Notes under the pieces: model-generated
Database searches by the model: none
What the model was told of the DNA's origin: nothing
What the model saw: only the letters and a program-made list of their open reading frames with translations
In this document: one piece after another, positions 24,973-33,403 of the stretch
How positions within the stretch are numbered: position 1 is the stretch's first letter
Layout of the letters: each line of letters begins with the position of its first letter
Program-made: the position numbers and the translations under genes
Origin: Bacteroidales bacterium
GTDB lineage: Bacteria; Bacteroidota; Bacteroidia; Bacteroidales; ML635J-15
Length of the DNA stretch: 50,089 nucleotides
Assembly (NCBI GenBank): GCA_017651185.1
Contig: JAGCDJ010000006.1
Span: forward strand, 201,766-251,854
Direction of reading: 5' to 3'

Positions 24973-25575
24973 ATGAAAGAAATTATGCCTGTAAACGGGA
25001 TTTTTGAAATGCCTGCATTGCCATTCGAAGCAGCGGCATTGGGTGGCGTTATAAGCGAAAATACATTGGGTTTCCATCATGGAAAGCATCTAAAGGCATA
25101 CGTTGACAATATGAACAAATTGTTGCCTGGTAGCGGTCTCGAAAACTTGTCGTTGGTTGAGGTTGTTAAGCGTGCCGAAGGCGGTATGTTCAACAATGCA
25201 GGTCAGGTGCTGAACCACACAATGTACTTTGAGCAGTTTGCTGCAAAACGCGAAAACAATCAGCCCGAAGGAAAGCTGTTGTCGTTGATTGAAAGGGATT
25301 TCGGTTCATTCGATGCTTTCAAGACTGAGTTTGTGCAGAAGGGTGTAGGACTGTTCGGTTCTGGTTGGGTTTGGCTTTCGCTGAATGCAGAGGGAAAACT
25401 TGTCATCACTCAGGAACCTAACGCTGAAAATCCAGTTCGCAAAGGTCTGAAACCATTGCTGACATTTGATGTATGGGAACATGCGTACTATCTCGACTAT
25501 CAGAATCGTCGTGCCGACCATCTTAATGCTTTGTGGAGCATAATCGACTGGAAGGTAATTGAAAATAGATTGTAA
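24973..25575 (+). CDS. sodB: Fe/Mn superoxide dismutase
   Basis: 200 residues. Metal ligands by alignment with known FeSODs: His35 in FHHGKH, His in LNHTMYF, and Asp and His in FDVWEHAYYLDYQNRRADH. The second-sphere GSGWVWL is present. The GVIS at 25-28 replaces the PHIS of E. coli but this is not a ligand site and PVIS occurs in Bacteroides. Cytosolic, no signal peptide. Start at 24973; an ATG four codons later (MPVNG) is also possible. Whether Fe or Mn is used cannot be told; Bacteroides SODs are often cambialistic. A monocistronic unit with its own promoter. Confidence 0.95.
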   Translation: MKEIMPVNGIFEMPALPFEAAALGGVISENTLGFHHGKHLKAYVDNMNKLLPGSGLENLSLVEVVKRAEGGMFNNAGQVLNHTMYFEQFAAKRENNQPEGKLLSLIERDFGSFDAFKTEFVQKGVGLFGSGWVWLSLNAEGKLVITQEPNAENPVRKGLKPLLTFDVWEHAYYLDYQNRRADHLNALWSIIDWKVIENRL

Positions 25576-25594
25576 TAGTGATAAATCATAATCG

Positions 25595-25620
25595 GAAGCA
25601 GTGCAATGTTGCACCGCTTC
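25595..25620 (+). terminator. Hairpin downstream of sod
   Basis: GAAGCAGTGCAA, TG, TTGCACCGCTTC: a 12-bp stem with one mismatch, 19 bp past the sod stop. It lacks a long T-run, so it could be an mRNA-stabilising stem rather than a strict terminator. Confidence 0.5.
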
Positions 25621-25711
25621 TGATTGACAATAAATTAGCATAAGGTGTTTTGCTGTCATATTCCTTCGGCATTATAACTATACTTTACCGCCACAAAAAA
25701 ACGACAAAATC

Positions 25712-25741
25712 TTGTTTGTTTCCTTATAATCATTAATTTTG
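25712..25741 (+). promoter_or_regulatory. Promoter of the first InlB-repeat lipoprotein
   Basis: TTG at 25712-25714, 19 nt, TAATTTTG at 25734-25741, 24 bp before the start codon. Confidence 0.65.
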
Positions 25742-25765
25742 CAGGAATTATAAAAGTTTGGTAAT

Positions 25766-26884
25766 ATGAAAACACGGCAATACGCCATAATGCTTGTTGC
25801 AATCTTTACAATGGTTGCAATGCTGGCGATTAGCGGTTGCAAGAAGAAGGATACATATACGGTTACTTTCAATGCCAATGGCGGAACTGGTGAAATGGCG
25901 GAACAGATATTTACAGAAGGAGAACCCCATGCGCTTGTTGGTAATCTCTTTTCATACCAAGATCATACCTTTAAATGTTGGAACACTATGAAGAACGGTA
26001 CTGGCACATCGTATGACGACCGTCAAAGAATAACCGTCACTTCCGACATGACATTGTATGCACAGTGGAAAAAGATTGTCACTTTCGTAACCGTTACTTT
26101 TGATGCAAATGGTGGTACTGGTGAAATGCAACCGCAGCGGTATATTGTCGGTTCTCCGCAAGTACTAAGACCAAATACATTTACGAACCCCAACACTCCT
26201 TTTGTTAATTGGAACACCGCTGCCGATGGCAGTGGAACCGCCTACGCCAATACTCAGGAAATAACTATTTCTAGGAATATCACTTTGTATGCGCAATGGG
26301 GGAAAAAATATGTTGACCTTGGGCTCCCGTCTGGTACTCTTTGGGCAATCTGCAATGTTGGGGCAGAGGCTCCCGAAGAGTTTGGCGACTACTTTGCTTG
26401 GGGTGAAACCATTCCTAAGGACGCTTACAGTTGGGAAAACTACAGCCTTTGCAACGGAAGTGCCTATTCTATGACAAAATACTGCAACAACTCAAATTTT
26501 GGCATTAATGGTTTAACCGACAACCTTACTACCCTTGAAGCCGTCGATGATGCAGCCACTGCAAACTGGGGCGAAGACTGGAGAATGCCGACTGAAACAG
26601 AAATGAGAGAACTGATAGATAACTGTACCGTAACTAGTACGACTCTTAACGAAGTTGTAGGTAACTTGTTCACTGGACGGAATGGCAACTCTATTTTTCT
26701 GCCCGCTGCAGGTATTCGCGGAGAAAATGCAACATACAATGACGAGGTCGGTTCTTACTGGTCAAGTTCTCTTACTGGAGACCATTCCGCTTGGTACATA
26801 TTTGCTGGCGGTAATTGTGATGTAATATCCTATCCTCGCTGTTTCGGATTGACTGTTCGTCCTGTTTATAAGCCACATAACTAG
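25766..26884 (+). CDS. Lipoprotein with two InlB-type repeats and a FISUMP-like C-terminal domain
   Basis: 372 residues. Lipoprotein signal with lipobox AISGC, Cys25. Two Listeria-Bacteroides (InlB B-type) repeats at about 30-101 and 105-178, each with VTFNANGGTGEM / VTFDANGGTGEM at the start and MTLYAQW / ITLYAQW at the end. Residues 180-372 are a Fibrobacter-succinogenes-major-paralogous-like domain: YVDLGLPSGTLWAICNVGA, DDAATANWGEDWRMPTETEM, GNSIFLPAAG, YWSSSL and a C-terminal FGLTVRPV. A cell-surface binding role is likely. Paralogous to the protein at 28182. The 35 residues before TVRPV have the position of a retroelement-variable region. Confidence 0.82.
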   Translation: MKTRQYAIMLVAIFTMVAMLAISGCKKKDTYTVTFNANGGTGEMAEQIFTEGEPHALVGNLFSYQDHTFKCWNTMKNGTGTSYDDRQRITVTSDMTLYAQWKKIVTFVTVTFDANGGTGEMQPQRYIVGSPQVLRPNTFTNPNTPFVNWNTAADGSGTAYANTQEITISRNITLYAQWGKKYVDLGLPSGTLWAICNVGAEAPEEFGDYFAWGETIPKDAYSWENYSLCNGSAYSMTKYCNNSNFGINGLTDNLTTLEAVDDAATANWGEDWRMPTETEMRELIDNCTVTSTTLNEVVGNLFTGRNGNSIFLPAAGIRGENATYNDEVGSYWSSSLTGDHSAWYIFAGGNCDVISYPRCFGLTVRPVYKPHN

Positions 26885-27150
26885 CAGGGTGCTGTTTTAC
26901 GAATTAAGAAATTTTCTTGTGTCAGATTTGTAATGGGATTTTGCAAGAATTAAACATGCTAATGTGTTGATAATTAAACTCTATTGATAAAAGTAAAAAA
27001 AAGTAAGGTAAAATGCATGGATTTTAAATATAAAAAATATATATTTGCAGTGTCGTTGTCTTTGGCTTTTGTTTAAAGGACTTCGCAGAACTGGAGATGC
27101 GGCATAAAAATGTTAAAAAATAGAAGTCCATCAATTAAATTTTTAATGAT

Positions 27151-27786
27151 ATGAGAGCAAAAAATCTAATTTTAGTAGTGTCGCTGCTGTGCTTTTCTTT
27201 TATGATGGCTAATGCACAGGGTGTTCAAATCAAAAACAGTGCAGTTGATGTGTTGTATCGGGGCGTAAAGAATCCTGTTTCGATAGTAAACTGTGCAAAT
27301 GATGTCGCACCGACAATATCAAACGGTGCAAAAATATATTCTGGAAAAGTTTCTGGATTCGACGGCCAATATGTAGTTGAAATAACCGATCCGGATGTTA
27401 AGTCGGTGACAATAAGTGTAGGAGAGGCCTCTTGTCAGTTTAAGGTGTTGAATCTCCCTACGCCAACTATCAAAATTGGAGAATATTGGAGTGGTGACGA
27501 AATTCCGGTGTCAGTTTTTAAAAACTCGACAAAAATTGATGCTGTAATAAGCGATGTGAACTTTCCTTTCAAGGATGTCGAATATACAGTAACTAATTTC
27601 ACATATTTGAAAGAAGAAGATGGTATAACATCAACACAATTTGTAACTGGAAATGAAATCCCCGCTGATATTCTAGCCGATATAAAGAAGAAATCATCTG
27701 GTTCTACAATAATGTTCATCGGAATTAAGGTTTCTACACCAGCTGGTGTAAGAAATGCACCTGCTTTTTCGGCAAAATTGAAATAA
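27151..27786 (+). CDS. Exported protein made of GldM-like C-terminal domains
   Basis: 211 residues: signal peptide ending MANAQ, then two domains. About 24-110 contains VDVLYRGVKNPVSIVNCANDVAPTIS and YVVEITDP, which resemble the periplasmic domain of GldM with its VLYxGVxNP motif. About 110-211 (PTPTIKIG, FPFKDVEYTVTNFTYL, GSTIMFIGIKV) resembles the last GldM domain. GldM is the T9SS inner-membrane motor subunit whose periplasmic domains contact the GldK/N ring. This protein lacks the transmembrane helix and the first domains. It has its own promoter-like region and a strong terminator. It could be a T9SS accessory or a domain reused elsewhere; function is not known. Confidence 0.65.
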   Translation: MRAKNLILVVSLLCFSFMMANAQGVQIKNSAVDVLYRGVKNPVSIVNCANDVAPTISNGAKIYSGKVSGFDGQYVVEITDPDVKSVTISVGEASCQFKVLNLPTPTIKIGEYWSGDEIPVSVFKNSTKIDAVISDVNFPFKDVEYTVTNFTYLKEEDGITSTQFVTGNEIPADILADIKKKSSGSTIMFIGIKVSTPAGVRNAPAFSAKLK

Positions 27787-27818
27787 AGGTATATGTAAAT
27801 AGCAATATGTTGATAAAC

Positions 27819-27850
27819 GGCAGTCGGCGAAAGTCGGCTGTCTTTTTTTT
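27819..27850 (+). terminator. Rho-independent terminator after the GldM-like gene
   Basis: CAGTCGGC, GAAA tetraloop, GTCGGCTG then TC and eight Ts. An identical stem-loop is found at 29167-29197. Confidence 0.9.
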
Positions 27851-27904
27851 CCTGATTTATTTTTCTAAAATTTTAAAAAATCAATGCGGATAATATAAAA
27901 ATGT

Positions 27905-27912
27905 TAACTTTG
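27905..27912 (+). promoter_or_regulatory. Candidate -7 box with long 5' leader
   Basis: TAACTTTG, about 270 bp upstream of the ATG at 28182. The region 27851-28181 holds a 70-codon open frame (27941-28153) without coding character, which I do not accept as a gene. If this promoter is used the lipoprotein mRNA has an unusually long untranslated leader; I see no known riboswitch in it. Confidence 0.35.
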
Positions 27913-28181
27913 CACCAAGTTATCTATTTTAGTCTTAGTTGTGCCTAGTTTTTGTGATGTTCATATTAATTCAATATTTGTAGGATATATTTCGGTGGTG
28001 CTTTGTTATGTGTTGAATGTTGGCAAATTGTCTCTTTCTATAACTAGCGCAAGGTTAGATTATAATATATTTTACATATTTGTACATACTGCAATGGCAG
28101 TTCGTTTTCTGTTGCAGAAATTTTTGTATTATCATAAAGTCAGTAATTGTTAATTAAGTATAAATTTAAATTTTGTTCACT

Positions 28182-29135
28182 ATGAAAAAGACTTTGTTTT
28201 TGTTGTTCGCAATTGTTTCTGTAGCAGGAATGATAGCGATTAGTGGTTGTGACAAACCGGAAACTTATACGGTTACATTCAATGCAAATGGCGGAACTGG
28301 CACAATGCAGCCCCAGACCTTTACCGAGGGCGAGGCGCAGGCACTTACACTCAATGCATTTACTTACGATGGTTACACCTTTGCTGGTTGGAACACTGTG
28401 CAGGGTGGTGGTGGCGCTTCTTATCCCGATGGATATACACTAACTGCCACCAGCGATATGACCTTGTATGCGCAGTGGACAAGCAACGGCACAAGTCCAA
28501 CGCCTAGTCCTACACCTACTAACTCTCTTAACGGACACGAGTTTGTTGACCTTGGATTGCCTAGCGGACTTCTTTGGGCAACCTGCAATGTAGGTGCAAC
28601 AACGCCAGAAGGTTATGGCAGTTACTTTGCATGGGGAGAAACAGCAGCTAAAGAAAACTACAACTGGGCTACCTATGCTCATTGTAATGGCGATGACCAT
28701 AGTATCACTAAGTATTGTGATGAATCGGATTATGGCAACAATGGTTATACAGATAATTTGACCGTCCTTGTGGCTTCCGACGACGCTGCAACTGCCAACT
28801 GGGGTGCTGGCTGGAGAATGCCTACTAAGGCTGAAATGCAGGAATTGTACGATAACTGCACTCACGAATATACAACTCGGAACGGAGTAAACGGACGTCT
28901 CTTTACTGCAAGCAATGGAAATTCTATTTTCCTTCCAGCTGCTGGCTCGTATGGTGATAATACTCTTTATAGTGCCGGTGCGGATGGATTCTATTGGTCA
29001 AGTACTCTTGCTACAGATAGTCCCCAAGGTGCGTTTAGTCTCTTCTTCTATGATAATTCTGCCTACCATTTGAACGATTTTGAACGTACAAGTGGATTAA
29101 GTGTGCGTCCAGTTTGCATGCCAGCACAGAAATAA
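28182..29135 (+). CDS. Lipoprotein with one InlB-type repeat and a FISUMP-like domain
   Basis: 317 residues from the ATG at 28182 (the frame also has a TTG at 28173). Lipobox AISGC. One InlB-type repeat at about 28-98 (VTFNANGGTGTM to MTLYAQW), a Pro/Thr/Ser linker (TSPTPSPTPT), then the FISUMP-like domain: EFVDLGLPSGLLWATCNVGA, DDAATANWGAGWRMPTKAEM, GNSIFLPAAG, YWSSTL, GLSVRPV. Paralogue of 25766-26884; they differ in repeat number, linker and most strongly in the segment between YWSS and VRPV. Surface-exposed binding is inferred. Confidence 0.82.
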   Translation: MKKTLFLLFAIVSVAGMIAISGCDKPETYTVTFNANGGTGTMQPQTFTEGEAQALTLNAFTYDGYTFAGWNTVQGGGGASYPDGYTLTATSDMTLYAQWTSNGTSPTPSPTPTNSLNGHEFVDLGLPSGLLWATCNVGATTPEGYGSYFAWGETAAKENYNWATYAHCNGDDHSITKYCDESDYGNNGYTDNLTVLVASDDAATANWGAGWRMPTKAEMQELYDNCTHEYTTRNGVNGRLFTASNGNSIFLPAAGSYGDNTLYSAGADGFYWSSTLATDSPQGAFSLFFYDNSAYHLNDFERTSGLSVRPVCMPAQK

Positions 29136-29166
29136 AGAAATTTACGAAGGACGAACTTCAATATAA

Positions 29167-29197
29167 GGCAGTCGGCGAAAGTCGGCTGTCTTTTTTT
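29167..29197 (+). terminator. Rho-independent terminator, second copy
   Basis: Same GTCGGCGAAAGTCGGC stem-loop as at 27819, followed by TGTC and seven Ts. Confidence 0.9.
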
Positions 29198-29245
29198 GTT
29201 GATAAATATATTCCATATAACGCGTATTTCCTCACGGGATATGCT

Positions 29246-29253
29246 TATTTTTG
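29246..29253 (+). promoter_or_regulatory. Putative -7 box for the helicase gene
   Basis: TATTTTTG, 22 bp before the ATG. No good -33 element is seen. Confidence 0.4.
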
Positions 29254-29275
29254 CTATTTGTAAATTGAGAGTAAA

Positions 29276-30586
29276 ATGCGATTTGACGAACTGACATTGC
29301 ACGATTGTCTTCACGAGGCCGTAGAATCCTTCGGTTTCGAGGAAATGACACGCATTCAGGCGGAAACTTTTCAGCCTGTGGTGGATGGGTGCGATGTGAT
29401 GGCTTGTTCGCAGACAGGTTCCGGAAAGACGGTTGCTTTCCTGCTTCCGTTGATGGAGAGGATGTTGCGTTTTCCAAAGAAAGGCATCAGGGCGTTGGTG
29501 ATTGCACCTACGCGCGAGCTTTGCCAGCAAATCGAGGAGCAGATTGACGGACTTGCATATTTTTCCAATCAGTCATCAATCGCAATTTACGGTGGAAACG
29601 ACCAGCAGGGTTTTGGTGACCAGAAAAATGCACTTGTCAATGGTGTTGACATTGTGGTGGCAACGCCTGGACGCTTGATTTCGCATTTGAACCTCGGTTA
29701 TGCTGACTTTTCCACACTCGATTTCCTTGTACTGGACGAAGCCGATGAAATGCTCGATATGGGTTTCTATCCCGACATTATGAAGATTGTCAGTCAGTTG
29801 CCTAAAAAGCGACAGTCGTTGATGTTCAGTGCAACTATGCCTGCGCAGATAAAGAAACTTGCCGAGCAGATTCTGATTGAACCAAAGTTCGTTGACCTTA
29901 ACTTTTCGAAACCCGCCGCCGAAATCGACCAGAAGGTTTATATGGTTTATGAAAACGACAAGATGAAACTTTTGCTTCACACTTTGGCAGAACACAAGGG
30001 CGAGAAAGTGATAATTTTTGTCGGTAAGAAACAGAGCGTAGGAGAGGTGTCGTCATTTTTGCGGATGAACAATATTCCCAACCGACCGATAAATTCAAAC
30101 TTTACTCAGGAGGAGCGCGAAAATGCCGTGCTTGATTTCAAGAGCGGAAAAATCAACATTGTGGTGACGACAAACCTGCTATCGCGAGGCATCGACATCG
30201 ACAATGTGAACCTGATTCTGAACTACGACATTCCGCACAAAGCCGAGGATTATGTTCATCGCATTGGTCGTACTGCCCGCGCTGGAAAGGACGGCTTGGC
30301 TATAAGTTTCATCGGCGAAAAGGAAATAGAACATTTCTCACGTATTGAGAAACTGCTTGAACGCGTGGTCGAGAAGTCGCCATTGCCCGATGGCTTTGGC
30401 GAAGCACCTGAATATAAACCGGGCAGAAAGCCATCAAGACGCAGACATGGCGGTTCGCATCGTGGCGGCCGAAAATTTTCGGGACAAAAGAAAACCGTGT
30501 CAAAAAATACTGATGGTGTTGCTGGCGAGGCAAAGTCGCGCAAGCAACATCGCCACAGAAGACCTAGTAAGAAAACAACAGAATGA
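29276..30586 (+). CDS. DEAD-box RNA helicase, RhlE-like
   Basis: 436 residues. Motifs in order: Q-motif region FEEMTRIQAETFQPVVDG, Walker A SQTGSGKT near 45-52, PTRELCQQI, TPGRLI, DEAD in VLDEADEMLDMGF near 155, SATMP, then the helicase C domain with TNLLSRGIDI and HRIGRTARAG. A basic C-terminal tail of about 65 residues (PSRRRHGGSHRGGRKF, KQHRHRRPSKK) is typical of RNA-binding extensions. Likely role in ribosome assembly or cold-related RNA unwinding, inferred from family. Confidence 0.93.
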   Translation: MRFDELTLHDCLHEAVESFGFEEMTRIQAETFQPVVDGCDVMACSQTGSGKTVAFLLPLMERMLRFPKKGIRALVIAPTRELCQQIEEQIDGLAYFSNQSSIAIYGGNDQQGFGDQKNALVNGVDIVVATPGRLISHLNLGYADFSTLDFLVLDEADEMLDMGFYPDIMKIVSQLPKKRQSLMFSATMPAQIKKLAEQILIEPKFVDLNFSKPAAEIDQKVYMVYENDKMKLLLHTLAEHKGEKVIIFVGKKQSVGEVSSFLRMNNIPNRPINSNFTQEERENAVLDFKSGKINIVVTTNLLSRGIDIDNVNLILNYDIPHKAEDYVHRIGRTARAGKDGLAISFIGEKEIEHFSRIEKLLERVVEKSPLPDGFGEAPEYKPGRKPSRRRHGGSHRGGRKFSGQKKTVSKNTDGVAGEAKSRKQHRHRRPSKKTTE

Positions 30587-30722
30587 TGTGGGCGCAATTG
30601 GGGTTTTAAGTCTCAGTCGTCACCTTAATTTCTTTCACAAAAATATTTACACTAGCAATTTTGCATTTTTTGTTTAGATTTATTATATTCGCAAGATAAA
30701 TTTGACAAAAATTAGCAGACTG

Positions 30723-31577
30723 ATGGACACGCAGATAAAACTTTTTGAAAACAAAAAAGTGCGAACTCTTTGGGATAAGGAAACCGAAGAATGGTTTTTC
30801 TCGGTAGTAGATGCAATTGAGATTTTAACCGATAGTCCCAGTCCTAGGAAATACTGGAGTGTGTTGAAAACTCGTTTAAAATCAGAAGGTAGTGAGTTGA
30901 CTACAAATTGTAGTCAACTGAAAATGCCGGCTGTTGATGGGAAAATGTACAAGACTGATTGTATGAATGTTGCACAGCTTTTCCGTCTTATCCAGTCTAT
31001 TCCTTCCCCCAAGGCAGAACCGTTTAAACTATGGATGGCACAGGTTGCAAAAGAACGCATTGATGAAATGCAAGATCCGGAACAAGGAATACAGCGTGCA
31101 TTGCTCGAATATAGGGCGTTGGGGTATTCCGATGCTTGGATTAACCAAAGGCTCAAATCTATAGAAATACGCAAAGACCTTACCGATGAGTGGAAAAAGC
31201 ACGGATTGAAAGAGGGTGTGCAGTTTGCAACACTTACCGATATAATTTATAAGACATGGGCATGTAAAACCGCCAAAGAATACAAGGAATACAAAGGTTT
31301 GAAAAAAGAAAATCTGCGTGACAATATGACTAACAAGGAATTAGTCTTAAATATGCTCGCTGAACTTTCTACAAAGGAAATATCGGAAAATTCAAATCCG
31401 CAAGACTTTAACGACCATATACAAAATGCTGTGGATGGTGCAACAATAGCTAAAAATGCCAGAATGGAACTAGAACAGAAAACAGGTAAAAAAGTTGTAA
31501 CGAGTCTCAATGCCCGAGATGGAATAATCTTATCCATAGACGCAAACGCATCGGAAAATAATAGTGATGAAAATTAA
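30723..31577 (+). CDS. Bro-N domain (phage antirepressor-like) protein, stand-alone copy
   Basis: 284 residues from the ATG at 30723 (the frame reaches 30702 at a TTG). N-terminal Bro-N domain: IKLFENKKVRTLWDKETEEWFFSVVDAIEIL at the start, then LKMPAVDGKMYKTDCMN and IQSIPSPKAEPFKLWM. The C-terminal half has WINQRLKSIEIRKDLTDEWKKHG, EYKEYKGLKKENLRDNMTNKELVLNML and a glycine-poor tail. The family is common in Bacteroidetes as single chromosomal genes and is related to phage antirepressors; its function is not known. About half of the positions match the copy inside the cas operon (39095-39946). No phage genes adjoin. Confidence 0.85.
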   Translation: MDTQIKLFENKKVRTLWDKETEEWFFSVVDAIEILTDSPSPRKYWSVLKTRLKSEGSELTTNCSQLKMPAVDGKMYKTDCMNVAQLFRLIQSIPSPKAEPFKLWMAQVAKERIDEMQDPEQGIQRALLEYRALGYSDAWINQRLKSIEIRKDLTDEWKKHGLKEGVQFATLTDIIYKTWACKTAKEYKEYKGLKKENLRDNMTNKELVLNMLAELSTKEISENSNPQDFNDHIQNAVDGATIAKNARMELEQKTGKKVVTSLNARDGIILSIDANASENNSDEN

Positions 31578-31630
31578 AGATGAGTGTGGTGATGATATTT
31601 GAAATGTAATCTATATAAGAAAAAAATCTT

Positions 31631-31638
31631 TAATTTTG
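31631..31638 (+). promoter_or_regulatory. Putative -7 box for the pyrK operon; purine-rich site before pyrK
   Basis: TAATTTTG at 31631-31638. An AAAGGAG at about 31710-31716, 8-9 bp before the pyrK ATG, is an unusually good Shine-Dalgarno for this genome, where most starts lack one. Confidence 0.5.
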
Positions 31639-31724
31639 TCTCAAATTATTATTACGGTTTGGGTGAATAGTAATGTAGAAATTTCAGTTCAGTGTCAAGA
31701 TACGAAAACAAAGGAGAATAATAT

Positions 31725-32498
31725 ATGAGCAAAAAGGTAATCAGGGACTTGCGTGTAGTAGGGAACGAAAGGATAGGAGGTTCGTTCTTCATGCTCACAT
31801 TGCAAAGCGAGGATGCACTGCCGGTGATTATGCCTGCGCAGTTTGCCGAAGTCAAGATTAACAATTCGGTGGGAACTTTCCTTCGCCGTCCCATAAGCAT
31901 ACACGATGTCGATTACGACAAGCAGACAATTCAACTTTTGGTGAAGATTGCCGGCGATGGAACAGCAACTCTCGCGCATTTGCACGATGGCGATATGGTA
32001 AATGTGGTATTCCCGTTGGGCAACACCTTCGCTTTGCCATTGTCGGGCAGGGTGTTGCTTGTCGGTGGTGGCGTAGGCGTGGCTCCATTGCTGTTCACGG
32101 CAAGGTATATGCAGAGGTTCGGCTTCCGTCCCGACATTCTGCTCGGATACCGCAGCAAGTCAAACATTTTGCGCAAGGAAGTTTACGAGAAGTTTGGCAA
32201 TGTGTTCTATGCTACAGACGACGGAAGTTTCGGCGAAAAAGGAACTGTAATGCAGCATTCGATATTTAATTCCGAAAACTTCCCTTATACCGAAATCCTT
32301 GCCTGTGGACCAGAACCTATGATGCGCGCGTTGGCAAAATGGGCTTTGGAACACAAGGTCGAATGCGAGGTTTCGCTCGAAAACAAGATGGCGTGCGGAA
32401 TTGGCGCTTGCCTGTGCTGCGTGCAGAATACAAAAGACGGTCACAAGTGCGTATGCACCGAAGGCCCAGTGTTTAATGTAAAGCAATTGTTATGGTAA
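31725..32498 (+). CDS. pyrK: Dihydroorotate dehydrogenase electron-transfer subunit
   Basis: 257 residues. FAD-binding RRPISIHDV near 45-53, NAD-binding [22 protein letters not shown], and the [2Fe-2S] motif [22 protein letters not shown] with four cysteines near the C-terminus. PyrK passes electrons from PyrD to NAD+ in class 1B enzymes. Its last 7 nt overlap the pyrD start, so the subunits are co-translated. Confidence 0.93.
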   Translation: MSKKVIRDLRVVGNERIGGSFFMLTLQSEDALPVIMPAQFAEVKINNSVGTFLRRPISIHDVDYDKQTIQLLVKIAGDGTATLAHLHDGDMVNVVFPLGNTFALPLSGRVLLVGGGVGVAPLLFTARYMQRFGFRPDILLGYRSKSNILRKEVYEKFGNVFYATDDGSFGEKGTVMQHSIFNSENFPYTEILACGPEPMMRALAKWALEHKVECEVSLENKMACGIGACLCCVQNTKDGHKCVCTEGPVFNVKQLLW

Positions 32499-33403
32499 AC
32501 CTTAATGTAGATATTAACGGATTGAAACTGAAAAATCCTGTGCTTACAGCATCGGGAACCTTTGGTTTTGGCTTGGAATATGCCGATTTTGTTGACCTGG
32601 AACGACTTGGCGGTTTCATTGTAAAGGGCACGACCTTGAATCCACGCGAAGGAAATCCTTATCCGCGTATGGCAGAGACCGCATCGGGAATGTTGAACGC
32701 TGTAGGACTTCAGAACAAGGGCGTGGATTATTTCTGCAAGGAAACTTATCCGCAGTTGAAGGACTTGAAAACCAATGTGCTTGTAAATGTTAGCGGGTCG
32801 TGCATAGAGGATTATGTCGAAACTGCAAGACGGATAGGGGAGTTGCCCAATATTCCTGCAATCGAACTTAACATTTCCTGTCCCAATGTGAAGGAAGGCG
32901 GTATGGCTTTCGGCACCGATCCGAAATCGGCAGGCGAGGTGGTTTCTGCAGTGCGCAAGGCATACGGAAAGCATTTGATGGTTAAACTTTCGCCCAATGT
33001 AACCAACATTGTATCAATAGCAAAGGCTGTTGAAGATGCTGGTGCCGATTCGGTTTCGCTGGTCAACACTTTCTTGGGTATGGCAATCGATGTAAGGACA
33101 CGCCGTCCGAAACTTTCAACCATAACTGGCGGAATGTCGGGACCTGCAATAAAGCCGATAGCAGTGCGAATGGTTTGGCAAGTTGCTCACAATGTAAAGA
33201 TTCCTGTTTGCGGACTTGGAGGCATTGTAACTGCTGAAGATGCAATAGAATTTTTGCTTGCAGGTGCATCATGCATTCAGGTTGGAACAGCCAACTTCCT
33301 TTATCCCGATGCAACAGTGCGTGTACTGGATGGCATCGAATTGTACTGCGAAAAGTATGGCGTGAAATATATTTCTGAACTTATTGGCGGAATGAAGCAA
33401 TGA
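32492..33403 (+). CDS. pyrD: Dihydroorotate dehydrogenase, class 1B catalytic subunit
   Basis: 303 residues. FMN-barrel signatures: [13 protein letters not shown] at the start, [31 protein letters not shown] with the class 1 catalytic Cys, [26 protein letters not shown], and [19 protein letters not shown]. Fourth step of pyrimidine synthesis, cytosolic. Ends with a 4-nt overlap with the next gene. Confidence 0.95.
   Translation: MVNLNVDINGLKLKNPVLTASGTFGFGLEYADFVDLERLGGFIVKGTTLNPREGNPYPRMAETASGMLNAVGLQNKGVDYFCKETYPQLKDLKTNVLVNVSGSCIEDYVETARRIGELPNIPAIELNISCPNVKEGGMAFGTDPKSAGEVVSAVRKAYGKHLMVKLSPNVTNIVSIAKAVEDAGADSVSLVNTFLGMAIDVRTRRPKLSTITGGMSGPAIKPIAVRMVWQVAHNVKIPVCGLGGIVTAEDAIEFLLAGASCIQVGTANFLYPDATVRVLDGIELYCEKYGVKYISELIGGMKQ

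Noticed and set aside
24973..25575. Apparent loss of a metal ligand in SOD (PHIS replaced by GVIS)
   Set aside because: The ligand His is the one in FHHGKH; the PHIS site is not a ligand and is replaced by PVIS in Bacteroides.
27941..28153. 70-codon plus-strand frame
   Set aside because: No promoter close by, no recognisable domain, AT-rich composition; it lies in the probable leader of the lipoprotein gene.
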